From positions 806,001 through 870,000 of the forward strand of contig NZ_OY782870.1 in NCBI RefSeq assembly GCF_963678545.1: DNA of 64,000 nucleotides. The letters are read 5' to 3'. The first letter of the stretch is position 1. Every line of letters starts with the position of its first letter. Made by a program: the position numbers and the translations under genes. The DNA comes from an uncultured Methanomethylovorans sp. (lineage in GTDB: Archaea > Halobacteriota > Methanosarcinia > Methanosarcinales > Methanosarcinaceae). Shown piece after piece: positions 18,107-29,128 of the stretch. The notes under the pieces are model-generated. The model was not told where the DNA came from, did not search any database, and saw only the letters and a program-made list of their open reading frames with translations.

Positions 18107-18652
18107 TTATTCTTTGGAAATTCCTATTATTTTGTAGAGATCGTCAGGGCTTTCAAGCACCGTTATGTTCTCCATTGTGGATAATTTCTGTGTGTTTTCA
18201 ACGTCAATATCTCGCATTTTTAGTTTCATTTCCTTTCCCTTTGGAGAATATGTTATCACAGTACCTTTTTTTCTGTCTACGGGCAGGATGTAAATAGGCG
18301 TATCACCTTTTGCTGTCTGAGCAACTGCATTCGTTACAAGATTATCTGCAATACCATGTACTATCTTGGCTACGGTATTGGCTGTAGCAGGAGCAATTAT
18401 GAGCATATCATAATGTCCAAGCTGTAGAGGTCCGGCAATGAAAGGTGAATTTGGTCCGGCATCGGTTTTGAAGTTAGGAAAATCATGCTGAATATCATCC
18501 CACATCCTGTACCATTTCATAACCGTTTCTCCTTCTTTGGAAAGGAATACCATAAAATCCACATTAGTCTTTTTCTTGATATCTACCATTGTATCATATG
18601 TTTCTTTTATCAGATCTCCGGAACCTGTTATTCCCCATGCTATCCTTTTCAT
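18107..18652 (-). CDS. afpA: Archaeoflavoprotein AfpA family flavoprotein
   Basis: A 181-residue flavoprotein of the UbiX/Dfp-like flavodoxin group (TIGR02699). Visible: AWGITGSGDLIKET for FMN phosphate binding, the IIAPATANTVAKIVHGIADNLVTNA motif of flavin binding, and IYILPVDRK. Archaeoglobus AfpA accepts electrons from ferredoxin; a related Methanosarcina protein has been reported as dihydromethanopterin reductase, so either role is possible. The ATG at 18652, preceded by GAGGG, is preferred to the TTG at 18664. It is the last gene of the redox cluster, 16 bp after the FNR-like gene. Confidence 0.82.
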   Translation of the reverse strand: MKRIAWGITGSGDLIKETYDTMVDIKKKTNVDFMVFLSKEGETVMKWYRMWDDIQHDFPNFKTDAGPNSPFIAGPLQLGHYDMLIIAPATANTVAKIVHGIADNLVTNAVAQTAKGDTPIYILPVDRKKGTVITYSPKGKEMKLKMRDIDVENTQKLSTMENITVLESPDDLYKIIGISKE

Positions 18653-18668
18653 ATAATCCCTCAAGTTG

Positions 18669-19367
18669 TCAGTAACCTACCAAAGACTCTTTTTTGACCA
18701 TTTCTTTTGGAATATTCATTGAGGCCAGCGTTTCTTCCATGGAATTTACCATATCAGGTGGGCCGCATATGTAAAAGCGCCTTTCCATGTAATCAGGAAC
18801 TTCATTTATTATTAGTTTGTTAGAAATACGTTCTCTTAGGCCAGTCCAGCTTTCTGATGCACGGGTTAGGGTATACACTATTTTTAAATTGCTATTGCTG
18901 TGCATCATCTCTTCAAATTCTGTCTTAAAGGCCAGGTCATTTTCTGTCTTGTTGCTGTATATAAGCACAATATTAGAATCAATATGCATATCAGTACAGT
19001 ATTTGCATATGCTCATCATGGGTGTGATGCCTATTCCGCCGCTTAACAATACTACTTTTTTATACTCGCCTTCAAATGTCATCTTTCCGGAAGGTCCGCT
19101 GATCACAGCACTATCTCCAATTTTCATATTATCAAGCACATTTGAGAAAGGATGACCCGTGAGTTTTTTGGTAAATTCTATATAGTTTTTGTCAGTGGGA
19201 CTGCTGGAAATGCTTAGTGGTTTTGTAACCATGCTACCTTCTACAGTGAGGCTAACAAGTATGTACTGACCAGGTTTGTAATCAAAGCTTTCAGGTCGTG
19301 GAAATCTGAAGCTTTTTGCATCATGTGTCCTTTTTATGATTTCTAGGACCTTCACTTCAAACTTCAA
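18669..19367 (-). CDS. FAD/NAD(P)-binding oxidoreductase, ferredoxin-NADP reductase-like
   Basis: The 232-residue protein has an FNR two-domain layout: a flavin domain with RFPRPESFDYKPGQYILVSL and KPLSISSSP (RxYS-like FAD motif), then a nucleotide domain with VVLLSGGIGITPMMSICKY and YICGPPDMV. The protein lacks the C-terminal 2Fe-2S domain and the PyrK-type cysteines. It starts with TTG overlapping the Isf-type gene by 11 bp. Its neighbours (ferredoxin, Isf, AfpA) suggest electron transfer between NAD(P)H or F420-linked donors and low-potential carriers, which is inference. Confidence 0.85.
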   Translation of the reverse strand: MKFEVKVLEIIKRTHDAKSFRFPRPESFDYKPGQYILVSLTVEGSMVTKPLSISSSPTDKNYIEFTKKLTGHPFSNVLDNMKIGDSAVISGPSGKMTFEGEYKKVVLLSGGIGITPMMSICKYCTDMHIDSNIVLIYSNKTENDLAFKTEFEEMMHSNSNLKIVYTLTRASESWTGLRERISNKLIINEVPDYMERRFYICGPPDMVNSMEETLASMNIPKEMVKKESLVGY

Positions 19368-20001
19368 GATTCAATCCTTCCTGTTGAGCCTTTTTTATCA
19401 ATTGGGCAGCCTTAATTAGTTTATTTACTGTACGGTGAAGGCTTCTTATGCCCTCTGAATCCTCCGCTGCACCTTCCGCGCCTTTATCATGGGACCAGAA
19501 AGTTCCTCCTAAATTGGAACCAAAAGATCCGCCTGCAACAGGTATCATCTCGCTGATTACATAGAAATTCAGTATGCTCTGGATGGCAGGTTCCTGTCCT
19601 CCTATCCTGTCTCCGCCTACAGCAGTGGCAGCTCCTATCTTATTTAGGAAGGCCTTTGGATCTCGTGCCACAACTGCCCTGCATCTGTCCATAATCGTTT
19701 TAGTTTGTGCACTTAACGTACCCTGATACACAGGAGTGCCTATTATCCAGGCATCAGCCCACAACATTTTATCATAAAGTTCTACTATATCGTCTTTGTG
19801 TATGCATCCCTGTTGCTTGCGGACACAATAGTCACAGTGGATACAGAACTTCATGTCTTTTCCACTTGCAGAGAAATACTCTATTTCCACACCGAATTTC
19901 TCCTGCGCGTATCTAAGTGCCTCATTTACGATATAATCAGTGGCCTTCTTTCTGGGGCTTCCAGAGATGCCAAGTAATTTTATGGTGCTATCACCGGTCA
20001 T
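19357..20001 (-). CDS. Iron-sulfur flavoprotein (Isf family)
   Basis: A 214-residue flavodoxin-like protein with LLGISGSPRKKATDY for FMN and the compact cluster motif CIHCDYCVRKQQGC, matching the CX2CX2CX4-7C signature of Methanosarcina Isf. IIGTPVYQGTLSAQ and VGGDRIGGQEPA follow. Isf proteins pass electrons from ferredoxin to oxygen or peroxide. The ATG at 20001 has GGAGTG upstream and is preferred over a TTG one codon earlier. It is flanked by the ferredoxin and FNR-like genes. Confidence 0.87.
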   Translation of the reverse strand: MTGDSTIKLLGISGSPRKKATDYIVNEALRYAQEKFGVEIEYFSASGKDMKFCIHCDYCVRKQQGCIHKDDIVELYDKMLWADAWIIGTPVYQGTLSAQTKTIMDRCRAVVARDPKAFLNKIGAATAVGGDRIGGQEPAIQSILNFYVISEMIPVAGGSFGSNLGGTFWSHDKGAEGAAEDSEGIRSLHRTVNKLIKAAQLIKKAQQEGLNLEV

Positions 20002-20037
20002 CAAGACACTCCGTGTATGTTTTAGTTCATTATATTT

Positions 20038-20229
20038 TTATTCGATTGTTATAGCTTCCATTGGGCATGAGTCTACACACAATCCACATTCTATGCAGTC
20101 ATCTGGACGGGCAACTACTGATCTCAAATTTCCTTTTCCATCATCCTGCAACTCAAAAACTTCTGTTGGGCATGATTCTTTGCATGCTCCGATTCCTTCA
20201 CATTTACTCGGGTCAACTTTTGCTGGCAT
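20038..20229 (-). CDS. Ferredoxin with one altered cluster motif
   Basis: A 63-residue dicluster ferredoxin. The second motif, CIECGLCVDSCP (from residue 45), is a normal CX2CX2CX3CP. The first, CEGIGACKESCP (residues 10-21), has Ile where the second cysteine should be, giving CX5CX3CP. By the known ligand scheme this leaves one cluster with three cysteines, as in 7Fe ferredoxins with a [3Fe-4S] cluster. It lies 33 bp upstream of the Isf gene and is a likely donor or acceptor for it. Confidence 0.88.
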   Translation of the reverse strand: MPAKVDPSKCEGIGACKESCPTEVFELQDDGKGNLRSVVARPDDCIECGLCVDSCPMEAITIE

Positions 20230-20285
20230 TTTTGTAATCTCCTATTAATTCAATATGGTTTTTCATTGTATAGGATAAACTCATA

Positions 20286-20633
20286 TCATATTTTTCTTCT
20301 GCTAATGCAGTATGCTGAACATAGGGAAACAACTATTGATTCCAAGGCTGTTATTCCAAGGGTCATATGGAAGTTCTGACATACCACCCCTTCTTCGGCA
20401 TAAGCTCCTTCCTTACATGTTGTGTAGGTATCATCAATCGCAAGGCCATTAAGTGGATGGATATTGAAGCACATGACGCAGTACTCAGAACGAGTGTACA
20501 CTTCAAGATACTCTTATTCCTTATATGCAGACTTTGAATCATTAAAAGGTCCCCACTTTGTTTTTCCAGGGCCGACAATAAAAGGTGCATTACCTACACC
20601 GTTACTATCAGATATCACATGACAGAAGGCCAT
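20286..20633 (-). pseudogene. ORF interrupted by one in-frame TAA, unknown family
   Basis: Reading down from an ATG at 20633, one frame stays open for 116 codons except for a TAA at 20516-20514. Before it: NGVGNAPFIVGPG and KWGPFNDSKSAYKE; after it: EYLEVYTRSEYCVMCFNIHP, TYTTCKEGAYAEEGVVC and a C-terminal hydrophobic stretch. Codon use and residue mix on both sides look like a real protein with several cysteines. I do not recognise the family. A GTG at 20501 could start a shorter 71-residue protein. It may be a dead gene, a sequencing error, or an independent short gene. Confidence 0.5.
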
Positions 20634-20659
20634 CTATGTGATGACCTTCCATGGAAAAA

Positions 20660-21025
20660 TCATTTCAGCAATTTCAGTGCATCCCTGCATGCTGCAACGG
20701 CAGGTGCTCCGGAAGTAATGGAAATAACATCCAATGTTTCCATTATCTCTTCCTTTGTAGCGCCATTTTCCAAAGCGCTCTTCATCTGGGAAACAACACA
20801 TCTTTCACACTGCTTAGAGGCCACTACGGCAAGTGCCATGAGTATCTTTACTTTTGCAGGCAGTGCCCCATCCTGTAACAACCGGTGGTTACACCTGTTG
20901 TATTTCATCAGAAACTCTGGTTCAAGTTCGCCAAGAACTTCAAGTATCTGCGGTGTGAATCCCAGTTTCTCTGACATCGATCTGATAAGTTCTTTGTCTT
21001 CCAGCATCTCTTTATGTCGAGCCAT
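20660..21025 (-). CDS. Carboxymuconolactone decarboxylase / AhpD-like protein
   Basis: The 121-residue helical protein has the CMD domain core: [24 protein letters not shown] with a CXXC pair, then [13 protein letters not shown]. In AhpD the CXXC cysteines and a nearby histidine reduce peroxiredoxin; here the residue between is C-E-R-C and the His seven residues later is not present, so activity is uncertain. It sits in the redox cluster, 25 bp downstream of the DUF2180 gene. Confidence 0.86.
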   Translation of the reverse strand: MARHKEMLEDKELIRSMSEKLGFTPQILEVLGELEPEFLMKYNRCNHRLLQDGALPAKVKILMALAVVASKQCERCVVSQMKSALENGATKEEIMETLDVISITSGAPAVAACRDALKLLK

Positions 21026-21050
21026 ATCTCATCCTCCTGTTATTTTAAGT

Positions 21051-21269
21051 TTAATCAAATCCATCTTCTATTGTCTGGTTTAAACAATAGTTACATACAA
21101 GGTGTGGCAGGCTATTTGGCAGCCTTTTCAGGTCAGGTGGTGTTCCCACGGTTACAGGGAGTTCAAGTTCCTTTGAATGGCCCATACACAGCCCCTTGCC
21201 GCAAGAGATACAAACGCAGATAGCACCTGTATCTTTTCCTTCTTCCATACAGTCATAACATTTCATCAT
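21051..21269 (-). CDS. DUF2180 zinc-ribbon-like protein (copy 2)
   Basis: A 72-residue protein with three CXXC-type pairs: CYDC near the start, CVCISCGKGLC in the middle and CNYC near the end, the DUF2180 pattern known mostly from methanogens. It probably binds zinc or an Fe-S cluster. Function unknown. It begins 9 bp after a second, related DUF2180 gene, so the pair looks like a tandem duplication that has diverged. Confidence 0.8.
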   Translation of the reverse strand: MMKCYDCMEEGKDTGAICVCISCGKGLCMGHSKELELPVTVGTPPDLKRLPNSLPHLVCNYCLNQTIEDGFD

Positions 21270-21278
21270 TCATATCAC

Positions 21279-21518
21279 CTAATAATTCTCCTTTAGGGCT
21301 TTATGGCAGGGTATACAGAATACCTTTTTCCAGCGGTTAACGTCATCCAATTTACATTCTACTCCCATACCACATCTGAGCTTTATGCTGTATTCTCCTT
21401 CCCACACAGGGGTCTCTTCTCGAACAAGATGTTCCTTGCAAACCCCTCTTCCACATATTATACAAACAGCTACTGTATCTGTTTCTTTCCCGGTTTTAGC
21501 ACATTCGTAACATTTCAT
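21279..21518 (-). CDS. DUF2180 zinc-ribbon-like protein (copy 1)
   Basis: A 79-residue relative of the downstream gene: CYECAKTGKETD, CIICGRGVCKEH and CIPCH in the same order. The ATG at 21518 (MKCYEC) matches the start of its neighbour and is preferred over a GTG three codons earlier. It is the first gene of the minus-strand redox cluster and is divergent from mer, with a 371-bp intergenic region. Confidence 0.8.
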   Translation of the reverse strand: MKCYECAKTGKETDTVAVCIICGRGVCKEHLVREETPVWEGEYSIKLRCGMGVECKLDDVNRWKKVFCIPCHKALKENY

Positions 21519-21777
21519 GAGTACCACTCTGCTCTTCTATTTGGTGCACGATCAAAATATAATGATGCATCCAGTTTTCCGGATATCCGTATTGTTCCCC
21601 CAGAATAGTGATTTGCCCCATCTCACCTCCCGGCCACTTAAATAACATTCTTTATTTCAATTGATATATCTGTATTGGTTCACGTTTATGTGATGCTTTT
21701 TAGTATTCTTCTATTTTTAAGGTTGAATTTTGTGTATATTCAACATAATCAGGTATGGGCTTAATTGTTAATTAATA

Positions 21778-22870
<1,093 letters not shown>

Positions 22871-22884
22871 TTAGGAGGATCTGG

Positions 22885-23916
22885 ATGGTTCATCCAAAGA
22901 TCTTAGAGGTCATTGAACATGACGTCTGTACTGCTTGTGGGGCATGCGCATCAGCATGCCCTGCCGGTGCTATAATTGTTGACACGAGAGCAGAAGTGCG
23001 AGACCCTGACAATCTCGAGTTGTATGAGAAAGGTGCAGCACCTAATGTGTGTGAAGGCTGTTTCACATGTGGAAGGGTTTGCCCTGTAATTGATGGGTAT
23101 CACGAAGATGAATTTGCCAACGTGAAGGCCTTCTTTGGTGCAAAGAGTCCCATTGCAGGTCAGGATGGAGGTGTAACTTCTCTTATCATCAAAGAGCTGC
23201 TCAGAAAAGGTGAGATTGACTGTGTGGTTGGTATCTCCCGAAATGAGAAATGGGAAACAGAACTTGTTCTCATGACAAAGCCCGAGGATGTAGATCAGAC
23301 ACCCGGTACCAAGTATACTTACGATTCAGTATTGCAGGCATTAAAAGAGCCCTTTGCAAAATATGATAAGATAGCCGTTGTGGGTGTTCCCTGCCAGGCT
23401 CATGGAGCTCGTCTGATTTCAGAGAATGTCAATGATAAGATAGTTGTTATACTGGGTTTGTTCTGTATGGAAAGTTTCTATCATGATGTAATGCTCAATA
23501 AGATAATTCCTGACATAATGAATCTTAAGATCGAAGATGTTGTGAAAATGAATTTCACAAAAGGCAAGTTTTGGTGTCATACAAAGGATGGCCAAGAGCA
23601 CAGTGTTAAAATCCCCGATGTTGCACCGCATGCAAGGCACCCATGCCACCACTGCTGCGACTACACATCTGTGTCTGCAGATATATCCTTAGGTTCTGTA
23701 GGTACTCCGGACGGCTGGAACTCTTTGCTTATACGCACCGATGTGGGTCAGAAATACTTCGATATTGTTAAGGATACGCTGGAGATAATGGAAACCCCTG
23801 CTCCTCCTGGACTTGATCTTGTAAAGAAACTGACAAAAATGAAACATGATGCCAACTCAGGCCATTATCTTGAAGTCTGTGAGAAATTCTCATTTGACGA
23901 TTGTGGCATACGTTGA
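22885..23916 (+). CDS. fpoF: F420H2 dehydrogenase subunit F
   Basis: A 343-residue FrhB-family protein with two [4Fe-4S] motifs near the N-terminus, CTACGACASACP and CEGCFTCGRVCP, then the F420/FAD-binding core (GGVTSLIIKELLRKGEID, GVPCQAHGARL). FpoF oxidises F420H2 and feeds electrons into the membrane Fpo complex; it also works alone with ferredoxin. Placement next to mer and away from the rest of fpo fits the Methanosarcina pattern. A GGAGG site is present 8 bases before the ATG. Confidence 0.94.
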   Translation: MVHPKILEVIEHDVCTACGACASACPAGAIIVDTRAEVRDPDNLELYEKGAAPNVCEGCFTCGRVCPVIDGYHEDEFANVKAFFGAKSPIAGQDGGVTSLIIKELLRKGEIDCVVGISRNEKWETELVLMTKPEDVDQTPGTKYTYDSVLQALKEPFAKYDKIAVVGVPCQAHGARLISENVNDKIVVILGLFCMESFYHDVMLNKIIPDIMNLKIEDVVKMNFTKGKFWCHTKDGQEHSVKIPDVAPHARHPCHHCCDYTSVSADISLGSVGTPDGWNSLLIRTDVGQKYFDIVKDTLEIMETPAPPGLDLVKKLTKMKHDANSGHYLEVCEKFSFDDCGIR

Positions 23917-23926
23917 ACAGTTGTGA

Positions 23927-24448
<522 letters not shown>

Positions 24449-24578
24449 GTTTAATCTCTATATTTTTCATTACACTTAATAATTGTTTGAAACAAATGCC
24501 ATATTCACAGCCGCATCTTTTATGAACTGCTGTCTCTATTTATATACAGGTTTATTTTTATCTATAGGAGGTAACGAT

Positions 24579-24788
24579 ATGGCAGAGAAGGGAAAACCGC
24601 CAGTATTCTGTGAAAAGTATTGCATCATATGTAAAGGAGCAAGAGCAGGTAATGGCATATGCAAGGCTCTACAGAACCTGGAATTGAAGATTTTTGGTAA
24701 AACAGGCTGTATTTGGGGTAAAGCGAGGACCAAATTCTATGGGGTCACGCCGGACCGGAAAATACCGGAAAAATCTAAGAAAAAATGA
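24579..24788 (+). CDS. Small cysteine-containing protein of unknown function
   Basis: A 69-residue basic protein set by a strong AGGAGG eight bases before the ATG. It has FCEKYCIICKGARAGNGICK, four cysteines that could hold zinc or an Fe-S cluster, a further cysteine in KTGCIWG, and a lysine-rich tail. I do not recognise it as a named family. It follows nadM after a 130-bp gap and ends before a T-run at about 24804-24810 that may end its transcript. Confidence 0.7.
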   Translation: MAEKGKPPVFCEKYCIICKGARAGNGICKALQNLELKIFGKTGCIWGKARTKFYGVTPDRKIPEKSKKK

Positions 24789-24817
24789 GATTCTAATATC
24801 ACATTTTTTTGATTATA

Positions 24818-24889
24818 TGCGGCTGCCGGGATTCGAACCCGGGTTCTAGGCTTGGGAAGCCCAGGTCATAGCCACTAAACCACAGCCGC
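24818..24889 (-). tRNA. tRNA-Gly (anticodon CCC)
   Basis: On the reverse strand GCGGCTG pairs with CAGCCGC, the T arm is CCGGG-TTCGAAT-CCCGG, the anticodon stem TGGGC/GCCTA holds the loop TTCCCAA with anticodon CCC, and position 73 is A. CCA is not encoded. TTATAT at 24909-24914 (complement) lies about 23 bp upstream of the 5' end as box A. Confidence 0.93.
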
Positions 24890-24908
24890 ATAATGAAAAT
24901 AGCAAAAA

Positions 24909-24914
24909 ATATAA
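24909..24914 (-). promoter_or_regulatory. Box A of tRNA-Gly
   Basis: TTATAT on the minus strand, followed by a T-run, centred about 23 bp upstream of the first base of tRNA-Gly, the expected spacing for an archaeal tRNA promoter. Confidence 0.5.
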
Positions 24915-24960
24915 GACTTCTTTGATTATAGAGTTTGTGGTGTTAGCCGATTACCTTATT

Positions 24961-25851
24961 TCAGGCTGTCAGGTTCAATTCCTGCAACATCATGGATAAA
25001 AGACGATCTCTAAGAATATCTCTATCTTCATAAGTTGTTTTGAACTCTACACTAATCTTAATTCCATCGCTATCACTGTTGAGATTGAATGTAGGGTCTG
25101 TACCCTTCACTCCTTTTCCTTTCTCTCTTATTATTTCAAGTCTGTCAATGATATCAGATGAAATGTTTTCCAAATATAGTTCAAATTCAGCAAAGAACTT
25201 GTCACTACCATAGTTTCTAATGGGTTTTTCAATGAAAACCCTGTTAGGTATTTTTGTGTAGTCTGCATATGTATGAGGGGATGCATCAACTACTACGTAG
25301 AACATACCTATATGCTTGACCTGTCCTTCCTGCCCAGCTACATTTATATAGTCTCCGATCTTGAATGGCTTCTTGGTTAACAGCATGAACCATATTATAT
25401 AGGATAGTACAACTTCTCTTATAGCAAATGCAAAACCAGTGGCACTGAGACCTAAAAACAGGGCTACGTTCTGTATCCCTATGCCCATCTCGAGAAAAAC
25501 GATTACTGTGGCCAATACGTATATTAAAAATATGTATAACTTGCTCAGCAGGATCCTCTCTTCCTGTTGTCCAATGCCTTCAAATTTTTCCATAATGAAG
25601 TTAATTGTCAGCCTTATGAACAGTGTAGCTCCCCCAAAGGAGAGCAGGACCACAATTATACCTTCCAATATTTTTAGCAATACCTCAGATACGGGAATCA
25701 TGTCCTGCCGTCCGGCCATATCGACCGCTATTATTGGAAATATCACTATCAAAAAGAACAGTATCGCCTTATTGAGTTGTTCGTGGGCGAATTTCATCTT
25801 TACTTGATTTAATTTTTCTCTGGATGGCCGGAGAATTGAGTCTTTATCCAT
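24961..25851 (-). CDS. MscS-family mechanosensitive channel
   Basis: The protein (296 residues from the ATG at 25851) has four hydrophobic segments (starting around LNKAILFFLIVIFP, VLLKILEGIIVVLL, KLYIFLIYVLATVIVF and NVALFLGLSATGFAFA) and the MscS pore-lining pattern with Gly/Ala residues, followed by the beta domain (KKPFKIGDYINVAGQEGQV) and a cytoplasmic C-terminal domain. It releases osmolytes on osmotic downshift. AGGGGT about 10 bases before 25851 favours that start over a GTG at 25884. It lies 81 bp downstream of the SepCysS gene on the same strand. Confidence 0.9.
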   Translation of the reverse strand: MDKDSILRPSREKLNQVKMKFAHEQLNKAILFFLIVIFPIIAVDMAGRQDMIPVSEVLLKILEGIIVVLLSFGGATLFIRLTINFIMEKFEGIGQQEERILLSKLYIFLIYVLATVIVFLEMGIGIQNVALFLGLSATGFAFAIREVVLSYIIWFMLLTKKPFKIGDYINVAGQEGQVKHIGMFYVVVDASPHTYADYTKIPNRVFIEKPIRNYGSDKFFAEFELYLENISSDIIDRLEIIREKGKGVKGTDPTFNLNSDSDGIKISVEFKTTYEDRDILRDRLLSMMLQELNLTA

Positions 25852-25932
25852 TGTTGTACCCCTGATATGGTCTATATTATTCACTGATATTTATAATATC
25901 TTTAGCAAGGGGACAAACTTAATGCACGTATT

Positions 25933-27141
<1,209 letters not shown>

Positions 27142-27263
27142 TCAATATGTATAGTATCAATATTCCCTATGGGGGATTTCGAAAAACCCCGGTATTTGAA
27201 CTTATCTTATCTCATTTATAAACAATGGCCGGAAGCAATAGGTTTATCAAAATCCTCTATGAT

Positions 27264-27839
27264 TTAACTGTAAATTTTTTTCATCAACCATGCCATATTT
27301 TGTCCCAGGGTTCGCATTGTACGGATGCCTTCTTCATCTTTTTGTACATCTCCCGGAACACCTCCAACACCTATGTTCCAGTAGCTTGAACCTGGTATGA
27401 TCATTTGACTGATGGTAAAGAAATTGTTCATGGTGGTGAAAGCATGGAGCGAACCTGCCCTGCGTACTGCTACTACAGATGCACCTACTTTACGTTTGAG
27501 CAGATCACCATTGGCTTTTGATACAAAGCCAGCTCTGTCTATAAGAGCTTTCATTTCTGTAGTTATGTCGGTAAAGTATGTGGGAGAAGCTAGGATAATG
27601 CCATCTGCATCTACCATTTTCCTGATGCATTCATTGACGAAATCATCATCAAAAATGCATTTCATATCCTTATTCTGGTAGCATTTCATGCATGCAGTAC
27701 ATCCTATGGTCCTTTTTCCTCCAATATACACAAGTTCGGTTTCAATTCCTTCTTTTTCCAGTTCTTCAAAGACATATTTTATGAGCGTTGCAGTGTTGCC
27801 TTCTTTTCTTGGACTACCGTTAAATGCCACCACTTTCAT
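27264..27839 (-). CDS. Iron-sulfur flavoprotein / flavodoxin-like NAD(P)H reductase
   Basis: A 191-residue flavodoxin-fold protein: [15 protein letters not shown] for FMN, then [15 protein letters not shown], a CX2CX2CX6C cluster motif like that of Isf, and [20 protein letters not shown]. It is related to the Isf gene at 19.4-20 kb but lies alone, 155 bp downstream of SepCysS. Probable role in electron transfer or oxidant removal; substrate unknown. Confidence 0.85.
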   Translation of the reverse strand: MKVVAFNGSPRKEGNTATLIKYVFEELEKEGIETELVYIGGKRTIGCTACMKCYQNKDMKCIFDDDFVNECIRKMVDADGIILASPTYFTDITTEMKALIDRAGFVSKANGDLLKRKVGASVVAVRRAGSLHAFTTMNNFFTISQMIIPGSSYWNIGVGGVPGDVQKDEEGIRTMRTLGQNMAWLMKKIYS

Positions 27840-27956
27840 GATATTTCATCTCCTAATTCGTTTGACTACTTGCTTACAGATCACCAAGCAATTCAAATTG
27901 ATAAATAGCGAATATCAATGCTAAATATTAGAAAAGAACAAATGTCGTGGAAATTA

Positions 27957-28235
27957 TTATACTTCCACGGCTTTGCCAAAAACGCTAAGGAACTCTTCAC
28001 ATCGTGAAGCAAGTACTTCTGCAGCTTCTTTTATAATTATTATCGGATCTGTGCCATCTGTTTTTATATATAGTATTGGTTCACTTATAGACACATGTTT
28101 CATGTCATAAGAAGCAGTATGTATTCTTGCGTCTTCCAGTAACACAGATTTCAGCATATTAAGAAGAGTATGCGTCTCGCCTTTTATTTCAAGGTGCATC
28201 TCATCTTCTGTCTTGTCTATGATTTTTAGTTCCAT
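27957..28235 (-). CDS. rpoL: DNA-directed RNA polymerase subunit L
   Basis: A 92-residue protein with the Rpb11-like fold: MELKIIDKTEDEMHLEIKGE at the start, then THTLLNMLKSVLLED and the core helix EAAEVLASRCEEFLSVF. The ATG at 28235 is set by GGGTGA seven bases upstream; a GTG three codons earlier is less likely. It is the last gene in the csl4-rpoL pair on the minus strand. Confidence 0.93.
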   Translation of the reverse strand: MELKIIDKTEDEMHLEIKGETHTLLNMLKSVLLEDARIHTASYDMKHVSISEPILYIKTDGTDPIIIIKEAAEVLASRCEEFLSVFGKAVEV

Positions 28236-28266
28236 GGACTTCACCCATATAACCTACATTTCTATT

Positions 28267-28995
28267 TTATACAATTCCAGTTCCGTAATCAGATGAAAGT
28301 TTACGTCTTTCCACTCTTCCACATTCTGGGCATTTAAGTTTGTTATCGTCCTTAACCATAACAGTACGGCAGTTGGAGCACTGAGCTTTCATTACGCCAA
28401 GTTCCTTCTCTGCGGTACTAAGCCGCATGTTCTCAGTGTTCAGAACCTTTGCTTTAATTATATCTCCTACCGCAAATTCCTCGTCTAGTCTCTTGCAGTA
28501 GGAATCTTTAACATTTGATACATGCACGGCAGCAGTTCCTACTTTCTTGAATTCACGCTCTCCTTCACCTTTTATGGCAGCGATCTCAACAAGAGCGACA
28601 CTTTCTCTAAGTCCTATTATGGCACCAATTACAATATTACCAATGGCAATAGACGGTGGATACTTGGTGCTTGGTACGACAGATATAATGCGTGATTTCT
28701 TATTTACTTTCAAAACACCCGTAGAGGCGGCATGGATATCTGCAACATGCAGGAACGTCCCTACACCTGGACTAAACTCTTCAGTCGTACCAATAATCTC
28801 TCCAGGCATAACAAAAACCATTTCCCCTTCATCCATGTTCTCTTCCTCTTTCTCTTTCTTCGAAGGCTTTACACTGCTGCGTCTAGGCGCTTTGACAACT
28901 CTAGTTGCCTCCACTCTCTTTTCCTCGGTCACCTTTTGATCCATTTTTTCTGGCAACCGTATACTTTCTGATTCCTCGCCTGAGCCTTTAATCAT
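28267..28995 (-). CDS. csl4: Exosome subunit Csl4 with a charged N-terminal extension
   Basis: The frame gives 242 residues. The last 190 are Csl4: MVFVMPGEIIGTTEEF, an S1 domain with VGTAAVHVSNV, and a C-terminal zinc ribbon CSNCRTVMVKD...CPECGR. Csl4 caps the RNA-degrading exosome core. The first 53 residues are lysine/glutamate-rich with no family match. A second start at 28836 (MDEGEMVF) has a strong GAGGAAGAG site, so the short form is a real alternative. It lies 31 bp before rpoL. Confidence 0.9.
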   Translation of the reverse strand: MIKGSGEESESIRLPEKMDQKVTEEKRVEATRVVKAPRRSSVKPSKKEKEEENMDEGEMVFVMPGEIIGTTEEFSPGVGTFLHVADIHAASTGVLKVNKKSRIISVVPSTKYPPSIAIGNIVIGAIIGLRESVALVEIAAIKGEGEREFKKVGTAAVHVSNVKDSYCKRLDEEFAVGDIIKAKVLNTENMRLSTAEKELGVMKAQCSNCRTVMVKDDNKLKCPECGRVERRKLSSDYGTGIV

Positions 28996-29128
28996 CCTGC
29001 GTGAAACCTTTTTTCTATTCCTTATCCGAATAAGAATCCCTCATGATGAAATTAGATTGATATAATTGAACGCCAGTTTGCAAGACATATGTTTCCCGCT
29101 ATATAAAGCAGTTGCAAACTTGGGCAGA

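Noticed and set aside
20363..20590. 75-codon minus-strand frame beginning MHLLLSALEK
   Set aside because: It is in a different frame from the better supported interrupted ORF at 20286-20633 and lacks protein-like composition.
27160..27215. GGGG/CCCC-containing stretch downstream of the SepCysS promoter region as a riboswitch
   Set aside because: Only one short pairing could be drawn and no supporting helices were found.
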